Part shown: in pieces, positions 23,224 to 32,382 of the stretch
Layout of the letters: every line of letters begins with the position of its first letter
Position numbering within the stretch: position 1 is the first letter of the stretch
Assembly: GCA_041177965.1 (NCBI GenBank)
Contig: JBEGWF010000082.1
Location: 1 to 42,774, forward strand
Length of the DNA stretch: 42,774 nt
Source of the DNA: SXXZ01 sp041177965
GTDB taxonomy: Bacteria; Verrucomicrobiota; Verrucomicrobiia; Limisphaerales; UBA9464
Direction of reading: 5' to 3'
Made by a program: the position numbers and the translations under genes
The notes under the pieces: model-generated
What the model was told of the DNA's origin: nothing
Seen by the model: only the letters and a program-made list of their open reading frames with translations
Database searches by the model: none

Positions 23224-24627
23224 TCAGAATTGGAAGTAGATGAACCCCGGTGGCACCCGGCCCCACTGCGTCACGATGGCGATGAGCAGCCCGCCCTGGA
23301 TCGCCGCCCGCCACCGCCAGTCCCAGGTGGTCGCCACCGTCTCGGGAGGGAATCGCCGCTGGAACCAGTCCGAGGCTCCGATGGCCGCCAGCGCCGGCAC
23401 GACCGCCAGGGCATACGAGTCGGACCAGAGCGGGGAGGGTCGGCCCCAGATCGCCCGGATCAAATCCCATGCCTGCCCCACGGAGGCCGCCCGGAAAAAC
23501 AACCAGCCCAGCGACACCACCGAGAGGGTCAGCAACCAGCCCACCGCGGAGGGAATCCGCAGGCCCCGCCCGAGGGCCGACGCGCGCCACAGCCGGAAGA
23601 CGCCCAGCGCCACCCCGTGGCACAGCCCCCACACCACGAAGGTCCAGTTCGCCCCGTGCCACAAGCCGGCCAACAGGAACGTGACGAGGACGTGGGCGAA
23701 GGTCCGGGCCGCGCCCTTCCGGTCACCCCCGAGCGGCAGGTACACATAGTCCCGGAACCACGTCGACAGGCTCTGGTGCCAGCGCCGCCAGAATTCCTGG
23801 ATGTTCTCCGCGAGATAGGGCTGTGCGAAGTTGGCCGAGAGCTCGAAGCCCAAGGTGTTGGCCACGCCCCGGGCGATGGCCGAATACCCTGCGAAGTCCC
23901 CATAGATCTGCCCGCCGAAGGCCAGGGTACCCCACACGATGACACTCCCGCCGGCCGCGCCGGGCTGGAACGCCAGATCCACCAAGGGCGCCAACGAGTC
24001 CGCGATCACCCCCTTCAGGAAGAATCCCCACACGATGAGCCACAGGCCCTGGGCCATCAGCCGCTGGGTGATTTCCCGCGGCTGCCGGAACTGGGGCAGC
24101 AGGAACGACGCCCGCTCGATGGGGCCCGCCACCAGCTGCGGAAAAAAGGTCAGGAAGGCGAAGTACCGGATGGGATCGCGCTCGGCTGCGACGTGTCCGC
24201 GATAGACGTCCACCGTGTAGGACAGGGCCTGGAACGTGTAGAAAGAGATGCCCGCGGGCAGGACGACCCGGAGCACGGGCAGCGGGACGGAAAGCCCGAG
24301 GTGACCCAGGGCGGCCGAGGCCGAATCGGCGAAGAAGCCCGCGTATTTGAAGTATCCCAGCGACGCCAGATTGGACAGCAGGCTCAGCCACAACCATCGC
24401 CGTCGACGCTCGGGTCGGGTCCCGGCCGCGATCTTCAGGGCGCATGCGAAATCCACGCCGCCCGTCAGCAGCAGCAGGCCGACAAAACGCCAGTCCCACC
24501 ATCCGTAGAACACCAGGCTCGCCCCCAGGATCAGCCGGTCCCGCCGGGTGGCCCGGTGGCGGACCAGCCAGTAAAGCAGGCTGACGACGGCCAGGAAGAC
24601 CAGGAAGACGTTGGAGTTGAAGATCAT
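23224..24627 (-). CDS. MBOAT-family membrane O-acyltransferase (AlgI/DltB type)
   Basis: The 467-residue polytopic inner-membrane protein starts MIFNSNVFLVFLAVVSLLYW, the usual N-terminus of the AlgI/PatA branch. Signatures in order are LGASLVFYGWWDWRF (about 34-48), LPAGISFYTFQALSYTVDVYRG (about 124-144), FFPQLVAGPIERA, GDFAGYSAIARG, QEFWRRWHQSLSTWFRDYVYLPLGG (277-301) and GLWHGANWTFVVWG with the presumed catalytic His324. The family passes acyl groups, mostly acetyl, from a cytosolic donor to an extracytoplasmic acceptor. The SGNH gene follows after 7 bp, so the two almost certainly form one functional unit; a giant membrane protein of unknown function is encoded 116 bp upstream on the same strand. 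A CGAGGT/ACCTCG hairpin at 24633-24650 lies just upstream of the start and could affect translation. Confidence 0.93.
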   Translation of the reverse strand: MIFNSNVFLVFLAVVSLLYWLVRHRATRRDRLILGASLVFYGWWDWRFVGLLLLTGGVDFACALKIAAGTRPERRRRWLWLSLLSNLASLGYFKYAGFFADSASAALGHLGLSVPLPVLRVVLPAGISFYTFQALSYTVDVYRGHVAAERDPIRYFAFLTFFPQLVAGPIERASFLLPQFRQPREITQRLMAQGLWLIVWGFFLKGVIADSLAPLVDLAFQPGAAGGSVIVWGTLAFGGQIYGDFAGYSAIARGVANTLGFELSANFAQPYLAENIQEFWRRWHQSLSTWFRDYVYLPLGGDRKGAARTFAHVLVTFLLAGLWHGANWTFVVWGLCHGVALGVFRLWRASALGRGLRIPSAVGWLLTLSVVSLGWLFFRAASVGQAWDLIRAIWGRPSPLWSDSYALAVVPALAAIGASDWFQRRFPPETVATTWDWRWRAAIQGGLLIAIVTQWGRVPPGFIYFQF

Positions 24628-24743
24628 GGATTCGAGGTCGCCTCACCTCGGTAACCTCCGGCGGCGGCGCTGTCGATCCGTGAGGGATCCTCGCAATCCT
24701 GGTCCGGAGCGGAACCCGCACCGTTCCCGGAGTCCGGGACGCC

Positions 24744-27700
24744 TCATCGCTCCCGAGCGGTGGAAGGCAGGGGTGGCGGCGTTGCCGACCCCTGGGGTTC
24801 CTTCCGGGGAGCCCCCGTCGAGACGGCCGAGGCGGTCTCACTGGAATGCCTCCTCCTCGGCCAGTGCCGTACGAATCCCCCGCTGGCGAAGCTCCTCCAG
24901 GCCGTGCCGAGCCATCCCAGGACCGACACCGCCAGCCACAGCGCCCAAAGCAGCATCGCGAAGCGGTACCACCAGATGGACACCGACACGCAGTCGCACA
25001 CCGGCAATGCGGAGCCCTCGGAGCGTGCCTGGAACCAGCGCAACAGGGTGCTTGTGGAACCGTTGCCCAGGATGAACATCTTCGGATTGCCCAGGAGACC
25101 GGCGCTCACGGCGAAGAGCAGGATGCCCACCGTGGCGGCGGTGAGGCCCACCAGAAGCGCCTGCGCTCCGTTGTAGGCGAACCAGGGCAGCGTCTGGAAC
25201 CTCGGCTGGCCCCGCCACCGGAACACGAAGAACCAGCCGATGACCGTGAAGGCGGCCAGCAGGGGCACCTGGGTCAGTCCGATCCCGAGCAGCATCCACT
25301 GCACGGTGCGCAGCGGGGATCCCGGGATCCGCCCGAGAGCCACGGCCGCGAGCAGCGACGTGATCAGGATGCCCCAGAACCGCACCGCCGGGCCGCGCCG
25401 CGGGCCCGAGGCCCACAGCACCCAGCGGTCTTCGCCCACCGCCAGCGAGCTCTGGATGTTCGCGCTCTCGACCGGGAGGCGCACCGCGCCATTGTCGGCC
25501 CGGAAACCCAGCGGCCGGTTCTCCTTCCAACTCACCGAGAGTCGTTGCTCACCCGGTTGCAGCGGGACCATCAGCCGGGATCCTTCGCGACGGACCGGGA
25601 TCTCGCGGCCGAAATGGACCAGTCGGGTGATGTCGGCATCGGCCGGGAGGTCGATGAGGAAGTCCTCGCCCAGGCTGCAGCGGAGGTCCAGGTGCAGCGT
25701 CGAGAGGCGTTGCCGCTGGCCGAGGTTCACCTCGTGGAGGGCCCGGTTCACGGTGACCGTGGCGCCCGCGATGGCTTCGGGGCGTTGGATCCTCAGGCTC
25801 ACCCTCTCTCCGGGCCACGGTTGCCAGACCGGTTCCAATTCGGCATGGCCGGCCTCGAACACGGGGGCCAGTCCGGTGAGCGCCACGTTCCACACGGGCG
25901 AGGCCACCAGGTGCCAGCGCTCCACCCAGGAATCGTTGGTGCGCGTGGCCAGGAGGATCGACTCCACCGGGGCGAGGCTGCTCTCCCACGAGAATTCGCC
26001 ATCCTGGGCCCCGAGACGCACCTCCATGCCGCCGTCCTGCACCCACCGGCCCTGGGTGAGCACGTTCTCGCCGGGCAGGAGGGGGATGCGCAGCGAGATC
26101 GCCTTGCCCGCGGGCGAGCGCCGGTGGACCACCGTGCGGATCTGCCACTGGAGTCCAAGTTCGACCCTCCGCTCCACCGTCAGGGCCGTCTGCAGTTCCT
26201 GGCGCTCGTAGGTGGCGGCCATCGCGGCCGTCCGCTGCTTCGGCGCGAAGAACACCTGGGGCTCCGGAACCCCGTCCGGACGCAAGCCGACCACCGTCCA
26301 GTCGGGGGCCTCGATGCGCACCTGACGCGGTTTGAGCAGGTAGGTCCATTCCCATTCCGAGGTGCCGGTGAGGAGGGCCTCCATCCGGACCGTGTGGACT
26401 CCCGCGGGCAGGACCAGCCACAGGTACCCGTCGTCCCGCCTCAGGGCGGCGCTCCACCGGCCGTCGACGAGGAGCGACAGGGGTGAGAAGGCCGACAGTC
26501 GGCCCGGCATCGGAACGGCGGTCTGCGTGGCGCAGTGGATCTCGACGGTCATCCGCAGGCGCTGTCCCTCGATGCCCAGCAACACCTGCGGGATGTTGGC
26601 GGCGTTCGGGAAGGCGTCCGATTTCTCCAGCAATCGCTGGCGCAGGGTCTCCAGCGTGGTCGCATCGGGGATGACCGGATCGCCGGCCGTGACCATGGGC
26701 GGGGCCGGCAGGGCGGTCGCACCCTCTCCGGCGGCGCGGGCGATGTCTCCGTTCCAGAGCAGGACCGCGACGGTCAGCAGGATCGCCGCGCCCGAGGAGG
26801 TTCCCATCGGCATCGGCGGGGGCGTGGGGAAGGCTCGCCCATCCCGGGGTTGGGACGGCCGCAGCAGCGCCGCGCCGAGTGCCAGCAACAGCCCGGTCCG
26901 CAGCACGGTCAACAACCGCTCGAGGGACATGGGGATGAGGACGGGTCGCACCCTCTGGGATCCCTGGACGGGACCGTTCCAGCCGAATTGCATCGAGCGC
27001 CAGGTCCACTCCGGCACTCCCGGGCCGGTCTGGATCCGCGCCGCATCGTCCTGCCGCAGGTTGTCGAAGGTCCCCGGGGTGACGGCGGGTCGGGCGCTCT
27101 CGGCCTCCAACGCTGCGGCACCCTCCGTCAGTCCGTAGCGTTGCAGCAGTTCCTTCGACATCTTCGAGGAAGCCCCGGCTGATCGCCGTGAGGCCGACAT
27201 CGGGGCCGCCGCCGGTCCGTCCGGGGCCGCCGCCGGCTCCTCGGGCCGCGACATGGGCAGGTCGTGACCCAGTTCGAGCTGCGGGTAGAGGGCCTGCTGC
27301 ACCTGCCGTGCGACGAAGGGCACGAGGAAAAGCAGCAGCGCGCCGATCGATGCGGCCCGGACCACCGTCAGCAGTCGGCGTCCGAGGCCCTCGGGAAGAT
27401 GCGGCTCGAGGGCGATGGGCACGAGGAGCGCCAGCCACGGATACCGCGGGGCGCCCGGTTCATGGTAGGCCAGACCGAAGGCAGCGAAGGCCAGAAGCGC
27501 CGTCGCCCATCCCCGGATGCGGAACACGGCGAGGGTGAAGACCAGTAGCAGGAAGAGGTCGAGCAATGTCCAGGCGGTGAGCCAGTCGCCCTGGACCCAA
27601 TCGGCCCCGAAGAGCGCGAAGAGCCGCCAACCGGGGGGCAGGTTCAGGGTGACGCGCACCGATTCGGCGTCGGAGCGCCAGCCCGTCGCCGGCAACGAGG

Positions 27701-28988
27701 TCGGGTCGGTCAGGCGGCCCGTCGCCTCGAGGTTCAGGTTCCGGGAACGCAGCTCGACGCCGATGGCCCCATTCTCCGGGTTCCGGGTGATGAGCTGCCC
27801 CGTCGTGCCGCTCCGGACCGAACCCAACTCCTGGCCTTCGGCGGCGTCCAGACGCCAGACCTGCTGCATCTGGCCCGCGATCAGGTCCCGGAAGGTGAGG
27901 CCCCGGCCGTCCCCGTCGAGCCACAGGGTGCGCTCGATGTTCAGGCCGGCGGGCTTCTGTGCACCCATGCCCCGCATCCTCTCCACCAGCCGCACCGGGG
28001 TGGCCGTGTCCCACCGGTGGACCGGAAGGCCCTGCCAGGCCTTGGGGAATCGGCTCTGCGACGGATCGACCGCCGGCGGTCCGATGAACTCGAGCACCCG
28101 GAACTCGGGTCGGGCCCGGAAGGCCAGCAGCGCCTCCGCGGCGGCCCTTCGAGCCCCGTCCGCGAAGCGGACCTCGCGGGGGTTGTCGGTGCGGAACGCG
28201 TCGAGGCGGATGGTCCAGGAGCCGGCCCTGACCTGGGCCTTGGCGCGGCCCGCGTCGTCGACGCTGACGGGAATGGGCGACTGGATCGCCGCCACCCTCC
28301 AGCCCTCCGGCAACAAGGTGCCCAGGTCCTCCTCGCGACTCTTGCCCGCGACGGTCAGTTCGACCTCCTGGTGCCACCAGAGCGGAATCCCGTCCTCGAG
28401 CATCGAGAAGAGCTTCACGCCGAGGAAATTGCTTTCGCGTGTCTCGGTGGAGGCGTCGCGCCGCAGCCAGAGCAACCCCTGCGCATCCCAGGCGGGCTGC
28501 TCCACCGGGCGGCCGTCCCGCTCGAGGGACAGGACTCCCAGCGCGGGCGGGATCCGCAGGTTCTGGGGAGGTTCATTCCAGCGGAAACGACCCTCGATGC
28601 GGAGGTCCCCGGTCGGGAGCTTGACCGACGGGACCCCCTCCCGATCCAGGACCACCGCCGGCCTGCCGTCGACCCTCACCTCCTGGGGCCAGGCATCGGC
28701 CCCGCCCGGTAGGGGGACCCAGGCCTCGTGGAAGGCGGAGACCACCATCGCGAACCGCGCCCCGGAGTTGGTCACCTGGAGCTCCAGGCGTGTCGGCCAG
28801 AAGCACCGGTGGGCCCGCGGATCGGAATAGGAGGTCGGGCAGAACCGGTGCGGGTCGTTCCAGGTGGCCCAGGATTCCCAGGGCTGCAGCGCCGGGGGGA
28901 TCCTGCGCGAGTCCTGTGCCCGCACCGTGGATGCGGGTGATGCCAGGGCCAGGAGGGTCAGGAGGAGCAGGCCGATCGCGGAGTTCAT
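24744..28988 (-). CDS. Giant exported membrane protein of unknown function with internal repeats
   Basis: I do not recognise this 1414-residue protein. The ATG at 28986-28988 gives a clean signal peptide (MNSAIGLLLLTLLALASPAS, cleavage near VRAQ); the open frame upstream of it is Arg/Ser-rich and antisense to ppc. Residues about 30-460 are a beta-rich periplasmic region, about 465-562 a group of hydrophobic helices, about 575-685 a linker rich in Ala/Pro/Ser, about 690-750 two more hydrophobic segments, about 760-1200 a second beta-rich region, and about 1203-1360 four to six membrane segments with a Pro/Ser-rich tail. Parts of the second beta region resemble the first: VDGRPAVVLDREG...LPTG (106-127) against VDGRWSAALRRDDG...LPAG (841-863), and a third related stretch at 1124-1155. 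It is cotranscribable with the MBOAT and SGNH genes, suggesting a role in envelope glycan acylation or export. Confidence 0.8.
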   Translation of the reverse strand: MNSAIGLLLLTLLALASPASTVRAQDSRRIPPALQPWESWATWNDPHRFCPTSYSDPRAHRCFWPTRLELQVTNSGARFAMVVSAFHEAWVPLPGGADAWPQEVRVDGRPAVVLDREGVPSVKLPTGDLRIEGRFRWNEPPQNLRIPPALGVLSLERDGRPVEQPAWDAQGLLWLRRDASTETRESNFLGVKLFSMLEDGIPLWWHQEVELTVAGKSREEDLGTLLPEGWRVAAIQSPIPVSVDDAGRAKAQVRAGSWTIRLDAFRTDNPREVRFADGARRAAAEALLAFRARPEFRVLEFIGPPAVDPSQSRFPKAWQGLPVHRWDTATPVRLVERMRGMGAQKPAGLNIERTLWLDGDGRGLTFRDLIAGQMQQVWRLDAAEGQELGSVRSGTTGQLITRNPENGAIGVELRSRNLNLEATGRLTDPTSLPATGWRSDAESVRVTLNLPPGWRLFALFGADWVQGDWLTAWTLLDLFLLLVFTLAVFRIRGWATALLAFAAFGLAYHEPGAPRYPWLALLVPIALEPHLPEGLGRRLLTVVRAASIGALLLFLVPFVARQVQQALYPQLELGHDLPMSRPEEPAAAPDGPAAAPMSASRRSAGASSKMSKELLQRYGLTEGAAALEAESARPAVTPGTFDNLRQDDAARIQTGPGVPEWTWRSMQFGWNGPVQGSQRVRPVLIPMSLERLLTVLRTGLLLALGAALLRPSQPRDGRAFPTPPPMPMGTSSGAAILLTVAVLLWNGDIARAAGEGATALPAPPMVTAGDPVIPDATTLETLRQRLLEKSDAFPNAANIPQVLLGIEGQRLRMTVEIHCATQTAVPMPGRLSAFSPLSLLVDGRWSAALRRDDGYLWLVLPAGVHTVRMEALLTGTSEWEWTYLLKPRQVRIEAPDWTVVGLRPDGVPEPQVFFAPKQRTAAMAATYERQELQTALTVERRVELGLQWQIRTVVHRRSPAGKAISLRIPLLPGENVLTQGRWVQDGGMEVRLGAQDGEFSWESSLAPVESILLATRTNDSWVERWHLVASPVWNVALTGLAPVFEAGHAELEPVWQPWPGERVSLRIQRPEAIAGATVTVNRALHEVNLGQRQRLSTLHLDLRCSLGEDFLIDLPADADITRLVHFGREIPVRREGSRLMVPLQPGEQRLSVSWKENRPLGFRADNGAVRLPVESANIQSSLAVGEDRWVLWASGPRRGPAVRFWGILITSLLAAVALGRIPGSPLRTVQWMLLGIGLTQVPLLAAFTVIGWFFVFRWRGQPRFQTLPWFAYNGAQALLVGLTAATVGILLFAVSAGLLGNPKMFILGNGSTSTLLRWFQARSEGSALPVCDCVSVSIWWYRFAMLLWALWLAVSVLGWLGTAWRSFASGGFVRHWPRRRHSSETASAVSTGAPRKEPQGSATPPPLPSTARER

Positions 28989-29169
28989 GGGGAGATTCTG
29001 CAGTCCGGGTTCAGGATCGGCCCATCGATAAACCTGATGGCCGCATCGGGGAAACCAATTCGGCTTCCGGCGCCCCCCGCGGTCGCGTTCGGGGTCGGTT
29101 GACGGACGGACCAACCGGTGGCAGTAGGCAGGGGTCCGGTCGCCCGAACCACCCGACCTCCGCTCCCCC

Positions 29170-31965
29170 ATGCCGACAACGCCTTCCGCAGTTCCCCAGC
29201 AGACGAACGCCGTGCCTCCCGACTCCATCGAGTGGGGATTCCAGCGGATGGACGAGGACATCCGGTGGCTCGCCGATTCGTTGGCGGGGGTGCTCGAGGG
29301 TCTCGGCGAGGCCGGGCTGGCCCGGTGGATTCCGTGGCGCGATGGGGGCGGACCGTCGACCGGACCCGGGGTCGAGCCTCCGCCCCGGTTGGGTCTGGCC
29401 CTGGCCCTGGCCTTCCAGCTTCTGAACACGGTCGAGGAGAGGGTCTCCGAGACGCTGCGCGAGCGTCGGGAGGAGTCCGGATCGCCGGAGGCGGAACGCG
29501 GCCTCTGGTCGGACCAGTTGCGGGAGCTCGTGCGCGCCGGCGGCACACCCGAATCGATCCTCGAGGCCCTCCGATGCGTGGAGGTCGAGCCGGTGTTCAC
29601 GGCCCACCCCACGGAGGCCAAGCGGTCCTCGGTGCTCGAGCAGCATCGTCGTCTCATGCAACTGCTCCAAGGCGCGGTCGACGCCGGGTCCCGACGTGCC
29701 CGGAGCGATGAGCTGTCGGCCCTTCTGGAACGTCTCTGGCGGACCGGTGAGATCCTCCTCGAGAAACCCACCGTGGCCGACGAGCGACGCAACGTCCTCA
29801 ATTACCTCCGGGATGTGCTGCCCGGCGTCCTGCCCGAGCTCGATCGCCGCCTCCGGCAGGCCTGGGAGAGGGCCGCGCTGCCGCCATCCGCCCTCGATGC
29901 CGGCGCGGCCATCCCCGCCCTGCGCTTCGGGACCTGGGTGGGGGGCGATCGCGATGGTCACCCGGGGGTGACGGCCGAGGTGACGGCCGAGACCCTCGAG
30001 CGTCTGCGCGCCAACGCCCTGGTGGTCCTGCACCGTCAATTGGGGGCCCTGGCGGAGCGGTTGCCGCTGTCGGAGTGGATCCAGCCGGCTCCGGGGAGTC
30101 TCCGTGACCTCCGTGACCGGACGGTGGGACTGCTGGGTGAGGTGGCCAAACCCATCCTCAGGATGCATCCGGGCGAGCCCTGGCGGCAGACGGTGGAGCT
30201 GCTGGCGGCCCGGCTCCCGGTCGAGTTGCATCCCGGCCAACTGGCGCGGGTCCTCGACGAACCGGGACGCTACCGGCGTCCCGGGGAGCTCGATGCCGAT
30301 CTGCGGACCCTGGAGGCGTCCCTGGTCGAGGCCGGTGCCGCGCGCCTGGCCGTCCACGATGTGGCCCCGGTGCGGAGGGTGCTCGCCACCGTCGGGTTCC
30401 ATCTCGCCAGCCTCGACATCCGCCAGAATTCCGCCTTCCACGACCGGGCCCTGCGTCAGCTCCTCTGCGCGGCCGGCATCGACGCCTCGCAGTGGGAGGA
30501 GTGGACCGAGACCGAGCGGCTGCGCCTGCTCGAGCGGGAGATCCGTTCCCCCCGGCCCTTCCTGCACCCCTCGGCCTCGGCCGGTCCCGAGGCCGACGCC
30601 GTGCTGGCGACCTACCGTGTCCTGGCCGGGCACCTGGCCACCCAGGGCGCCGACGGCCTGGGGGCGTTGATCGTCAGCATGACCCGCAGGCTCTCCGACC
30701 TGCTTGCCGTTTACGTGTTGGCCCGTGAGGCCGGGCTGCTGCGGCTCTATCCCGAGGGGATGGTCTGCCTGTTGCCGGTGGTGCCCCTGCTCGAGACCGT
30801 CGAGGACCTGGAGCGCGGGCCGGAGATGCTCCGGGCATTCCTCGAGTTCCCGGTGACGCGCGCCAGCCTCGCCCATCACGCCGCGCGGGCGGGGCGTCCG
30901 GGCCGGCTGTTCCAGCAGGTCATGGTGGGATACTCCGACTCCAACAAGGACGCCGGCATCATGGCCAGCCAGTGGGCCCTCCAGCGGGGTCAGGCCCGGT
31001 TGGCAAGGGTCGGCGAGCAGGCCGGTGTCCACATCCAGTTCTTCCATGGGCGCGGCGGCACCATCAGTCGCGGCGCGGGCCCGACCCACCGGTTCCTCGA
31101 GGCCCTGCCCCCGGGATCGCTGTCCGGCGCGATCCGCCTGACCGAGCAGGGCGAGACCATCGCCCAGAAGTACGGGAACCCGGGCACCGCGCGCTACAAC
31201 CTGGAGCTCCTCATGGCCGGTGTCACCGCCACGACCTGGCATCACCGGCGGGGCGGGGGATTCCCGGAGGTGCTCGTCCCGCTGCTGGACCGTCTGGCGG
31301 CGGAGTCGAGCCGCGAATACCGCTCGCTCCTCGAGTCCGATGGCTTCCTCGCCTTCCACCGGCAGGCCACGCCGCTCGACGCCCTGGAGAACACCCGCAT
31401 CGGGTCCCGCCCCTCCCGTCGGACCGGCCAGGCGAGCCTTGCGGATCTGCGCGCCATCCCCTGGGTCTTCTCGTGGACCCAGGCCCGCTTCTACCTCACC
31501 GGATGGTACGGTGCCGGCAGCGCCCTCGAAACCTTGTCGGAGGCCGAGGCCGGACTGCTCCGGCAAAAGGTCCGGTCGGTGCCCTTCCTGCGATACCTGT
31601 TCACCAACATCGAGACCTCTCTGGCCAGCGGAGACCTCGAGATCATGCGCGAGTACGCCGGTCTCGTGGAGGATCCCGAGCTTCGCGAGCGGATCTGGCG
31701 GCGCATCGAGGCCGAGTGGCACCGCACCCACCGCAGCCTGTCCCTCGTGCTGGGCACCGAGTTCGCGCGTCACCGACCCCGCCTCGGGCGCACCCTGGCT
31801 CTTCGGGTCGACCCCCTGCGGACCCTCCATCGTCAGCAGATCGCGATGCTGCGCCGTTGGCGGTCGCTGAACCGGGCCGGCGATTCCGAGGGGGCCGAGG
31901 CCTGTCTGCCGGACCTGCTGCTGACGGTGAACGCCATCGCCAGCGGGCTTCGCACGACGGGTTGA
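29170..31965 (+). CDS. ppc: Phosphoenolpyruvate carboxylase
   Basis: The 931-residue product is close to the usual length of the bacterial enzyme (about 880-930) and carboxylates PEP with bicarbonate to oxaloacetate, refilling the TCA cycle in the cytoplasm. Motifs: VFTAHPTEAKR with catalytic His146, TWVGGDRDGHPGVT (about 256), VGYSDSNKDAGIMAS (about 587), FFHGRGGTISRGAGPTH (about 626) and the QKYGNPGTARYNLE loop. PWVFSWTQARFYLTGWYGAGSAL is in the C-terminal quarter, and the chain ends LLLTVNAIASGLRTTG, as the family does with its conserved C-terminal glycine. The N-terminal 25 residues are poorly conserved, so the start could be a few codons further in (the ATG of RMDEDIRWL is too far). It is divergent from the giant membrane protein gene with 181 bp between. 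No CO2-concentrating or regulatory gene is adjacent. Confidence 0.97.
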   Translation: MPTTPSAVPQQTNAVPPDSIEWGFQRMDEDIRWLADSLAGVLEGLGEAGLARWIPWRDGGGPSTGPGVEPPPRLGLALALAFQLLNTVEERVSETLRERREESGSPEAERGLWSDQLRELVRAGGTPESILEALRCVEVEPVFTAHPTEAKRSSVLEQHRRLMQLLQGAVDAGSRRARSDELSALLERLWRTGEILLEKPTVADERRNVLNYLRDVLPGVLPELDRRLRQAWERAALPPSALDAGAAIPALRFGTWVGGDRDGHPGVTAEVTAETLERLRANALVVLHRQLGALAERLPLSEWIQPAPGSLRDLRDRTVGLLGEVAKPILRMHPGEPWRQTVELLAARLPVELHPGQLARVLDEPGRYRRPGELDADLRTLEASLVEAGAARLAVHDVAPVRRVLATVGFHLASLDIRQNSAFHDRALRQLLCAAGIDASQWEEWTETERLRLLEREIRSPRPFLHPSASAGPEADAVLATYRVLAGHLATQGADGLGALIVSMTRRLSDLLAVYVLAREAGLLRLYPEGMVCLLPVVPLLETVEDLERGPEMLRAFLEFPVTRASLAHHAARAGRPGRLFQQVMVGYSDSNKDAGIMASQWALQRGQARLARVGEQAGVHIQFFHGRGGTISRGAGPTHRFLEALPPGSLSGAIRLTEQGETIAQKYGNPGTARYNLELLMAGVTATTWHHRRGGGFPEVLVPLLDRLAAESSREYRSLLESDGFLAFHRQATPLDALENTRIGSRPSRRTGQASLADLRAIPWVFSWTQARFYLTGWYGAGSALETLSEAEAGLLRQKVRSVPFLRYLFTNIETSLASGDLEIMREYAGLVEDPELRERIWRRIEAEWHRTHRSLSLVLGTEFARHRPRLGRTLALRVDPLRTLHRQQIAMLRRWRSLNRAGDSEGAEACLPDLLLTVNAIASGLRTTG

Positions 31966-32382
31966 GGTTCCCCGCGCAGCCCTTCCGGGAGCGGGGGGAC
32001 TCACGGGGCGCCTTGGTTCTGGACGGCCGCCTTGTTGCCGCGTCGCCGTCGCCGACCACGGGGCGGGGGGGGGCGATGCGTTGGGGGCGGGTTCCCCGAG
32101 GATGTGTCCGGGGAGGCGTGGGAATGGCTGCCCGCTCCTAGAGGATTGCAGCGGTGCCTCACGGAGGGCCGCCCGCAGCGGATGCGGATGGGTTGCATGG
32201 TGGATGGGGTTTCCGGTGGTCGGGCCATGCCGGGAAACGGCCCTGGTCCACCGTTGATGATGCCCCTCCGATGCCCCTCCCTCCATGGGGCTCTTCCCCC
32301 GCCTCCGCCCCCGGGTTCGTGTCCGGGGTGGGATCGGGAACCCTCGCCCTGTCCCGTCCGGCGACGGGGTCGGCGGCGGCCT
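31966..32382. other. 417-bp intergenic region without a recognisable gene
   Basis: This lies between the convergent ppc and methyltransferase genes. Small open frames on both strands are Arg/Pro/Gly-rich and show no family features. The region is notably G-rich on the plus strand in its first third, including a potential G-quadruplex at 32060-32091. No intrinsic terminator with a T-run was found. A degraded gene or an untranslated RNA cannot be excluded. Confidence 0.5.
32060..32091 (+). other. Potential G-quadruplex sequence
   Basis: A run of four G (32060-32063), a run of nine G (32065-32073), five G (32083-32087) and three G (32089-32091) are separated by loops of 1, 9 and 1 nt. This satisfies the usual pattern of at least four G3 tracts with short loops. 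It is about 95 bp past the ppc stop and in the sense of ppc transcription, so it could act in DNA or in the ppc 3' RNA. Confidence 0.6.

Noticed and set aside
29099..29128. Sigma-70-like promoter before ppc (TTGACG with 17-bp spacer)
   Set aside because: The -35 match is good but the -10 (CAGTAG) matches only two of six positions, so it was not listed.
28989..29801. N-terminal extension of the giant membrane protein gene
   Set aside because: The frame is open but Arg/Ser-rich and lies over the 5' part of ppc; a clean signal peptide starts at 28988.
32001..32228. Small minus-strand frame in the gap after ppc
   Set aside because: Seventy-five residues of Pro/Arg-rich sequence opposite the G-rich tract, without family features or a start signal.
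29011..32286. Long antisense frame over ppc on the minus strand
   Set aside because: It is the complement of a full-length PEP carboxylase. The composition is Gly/Arg/His/Leu-rich with no family features, as expected for shadow frames in GC-rich genes.
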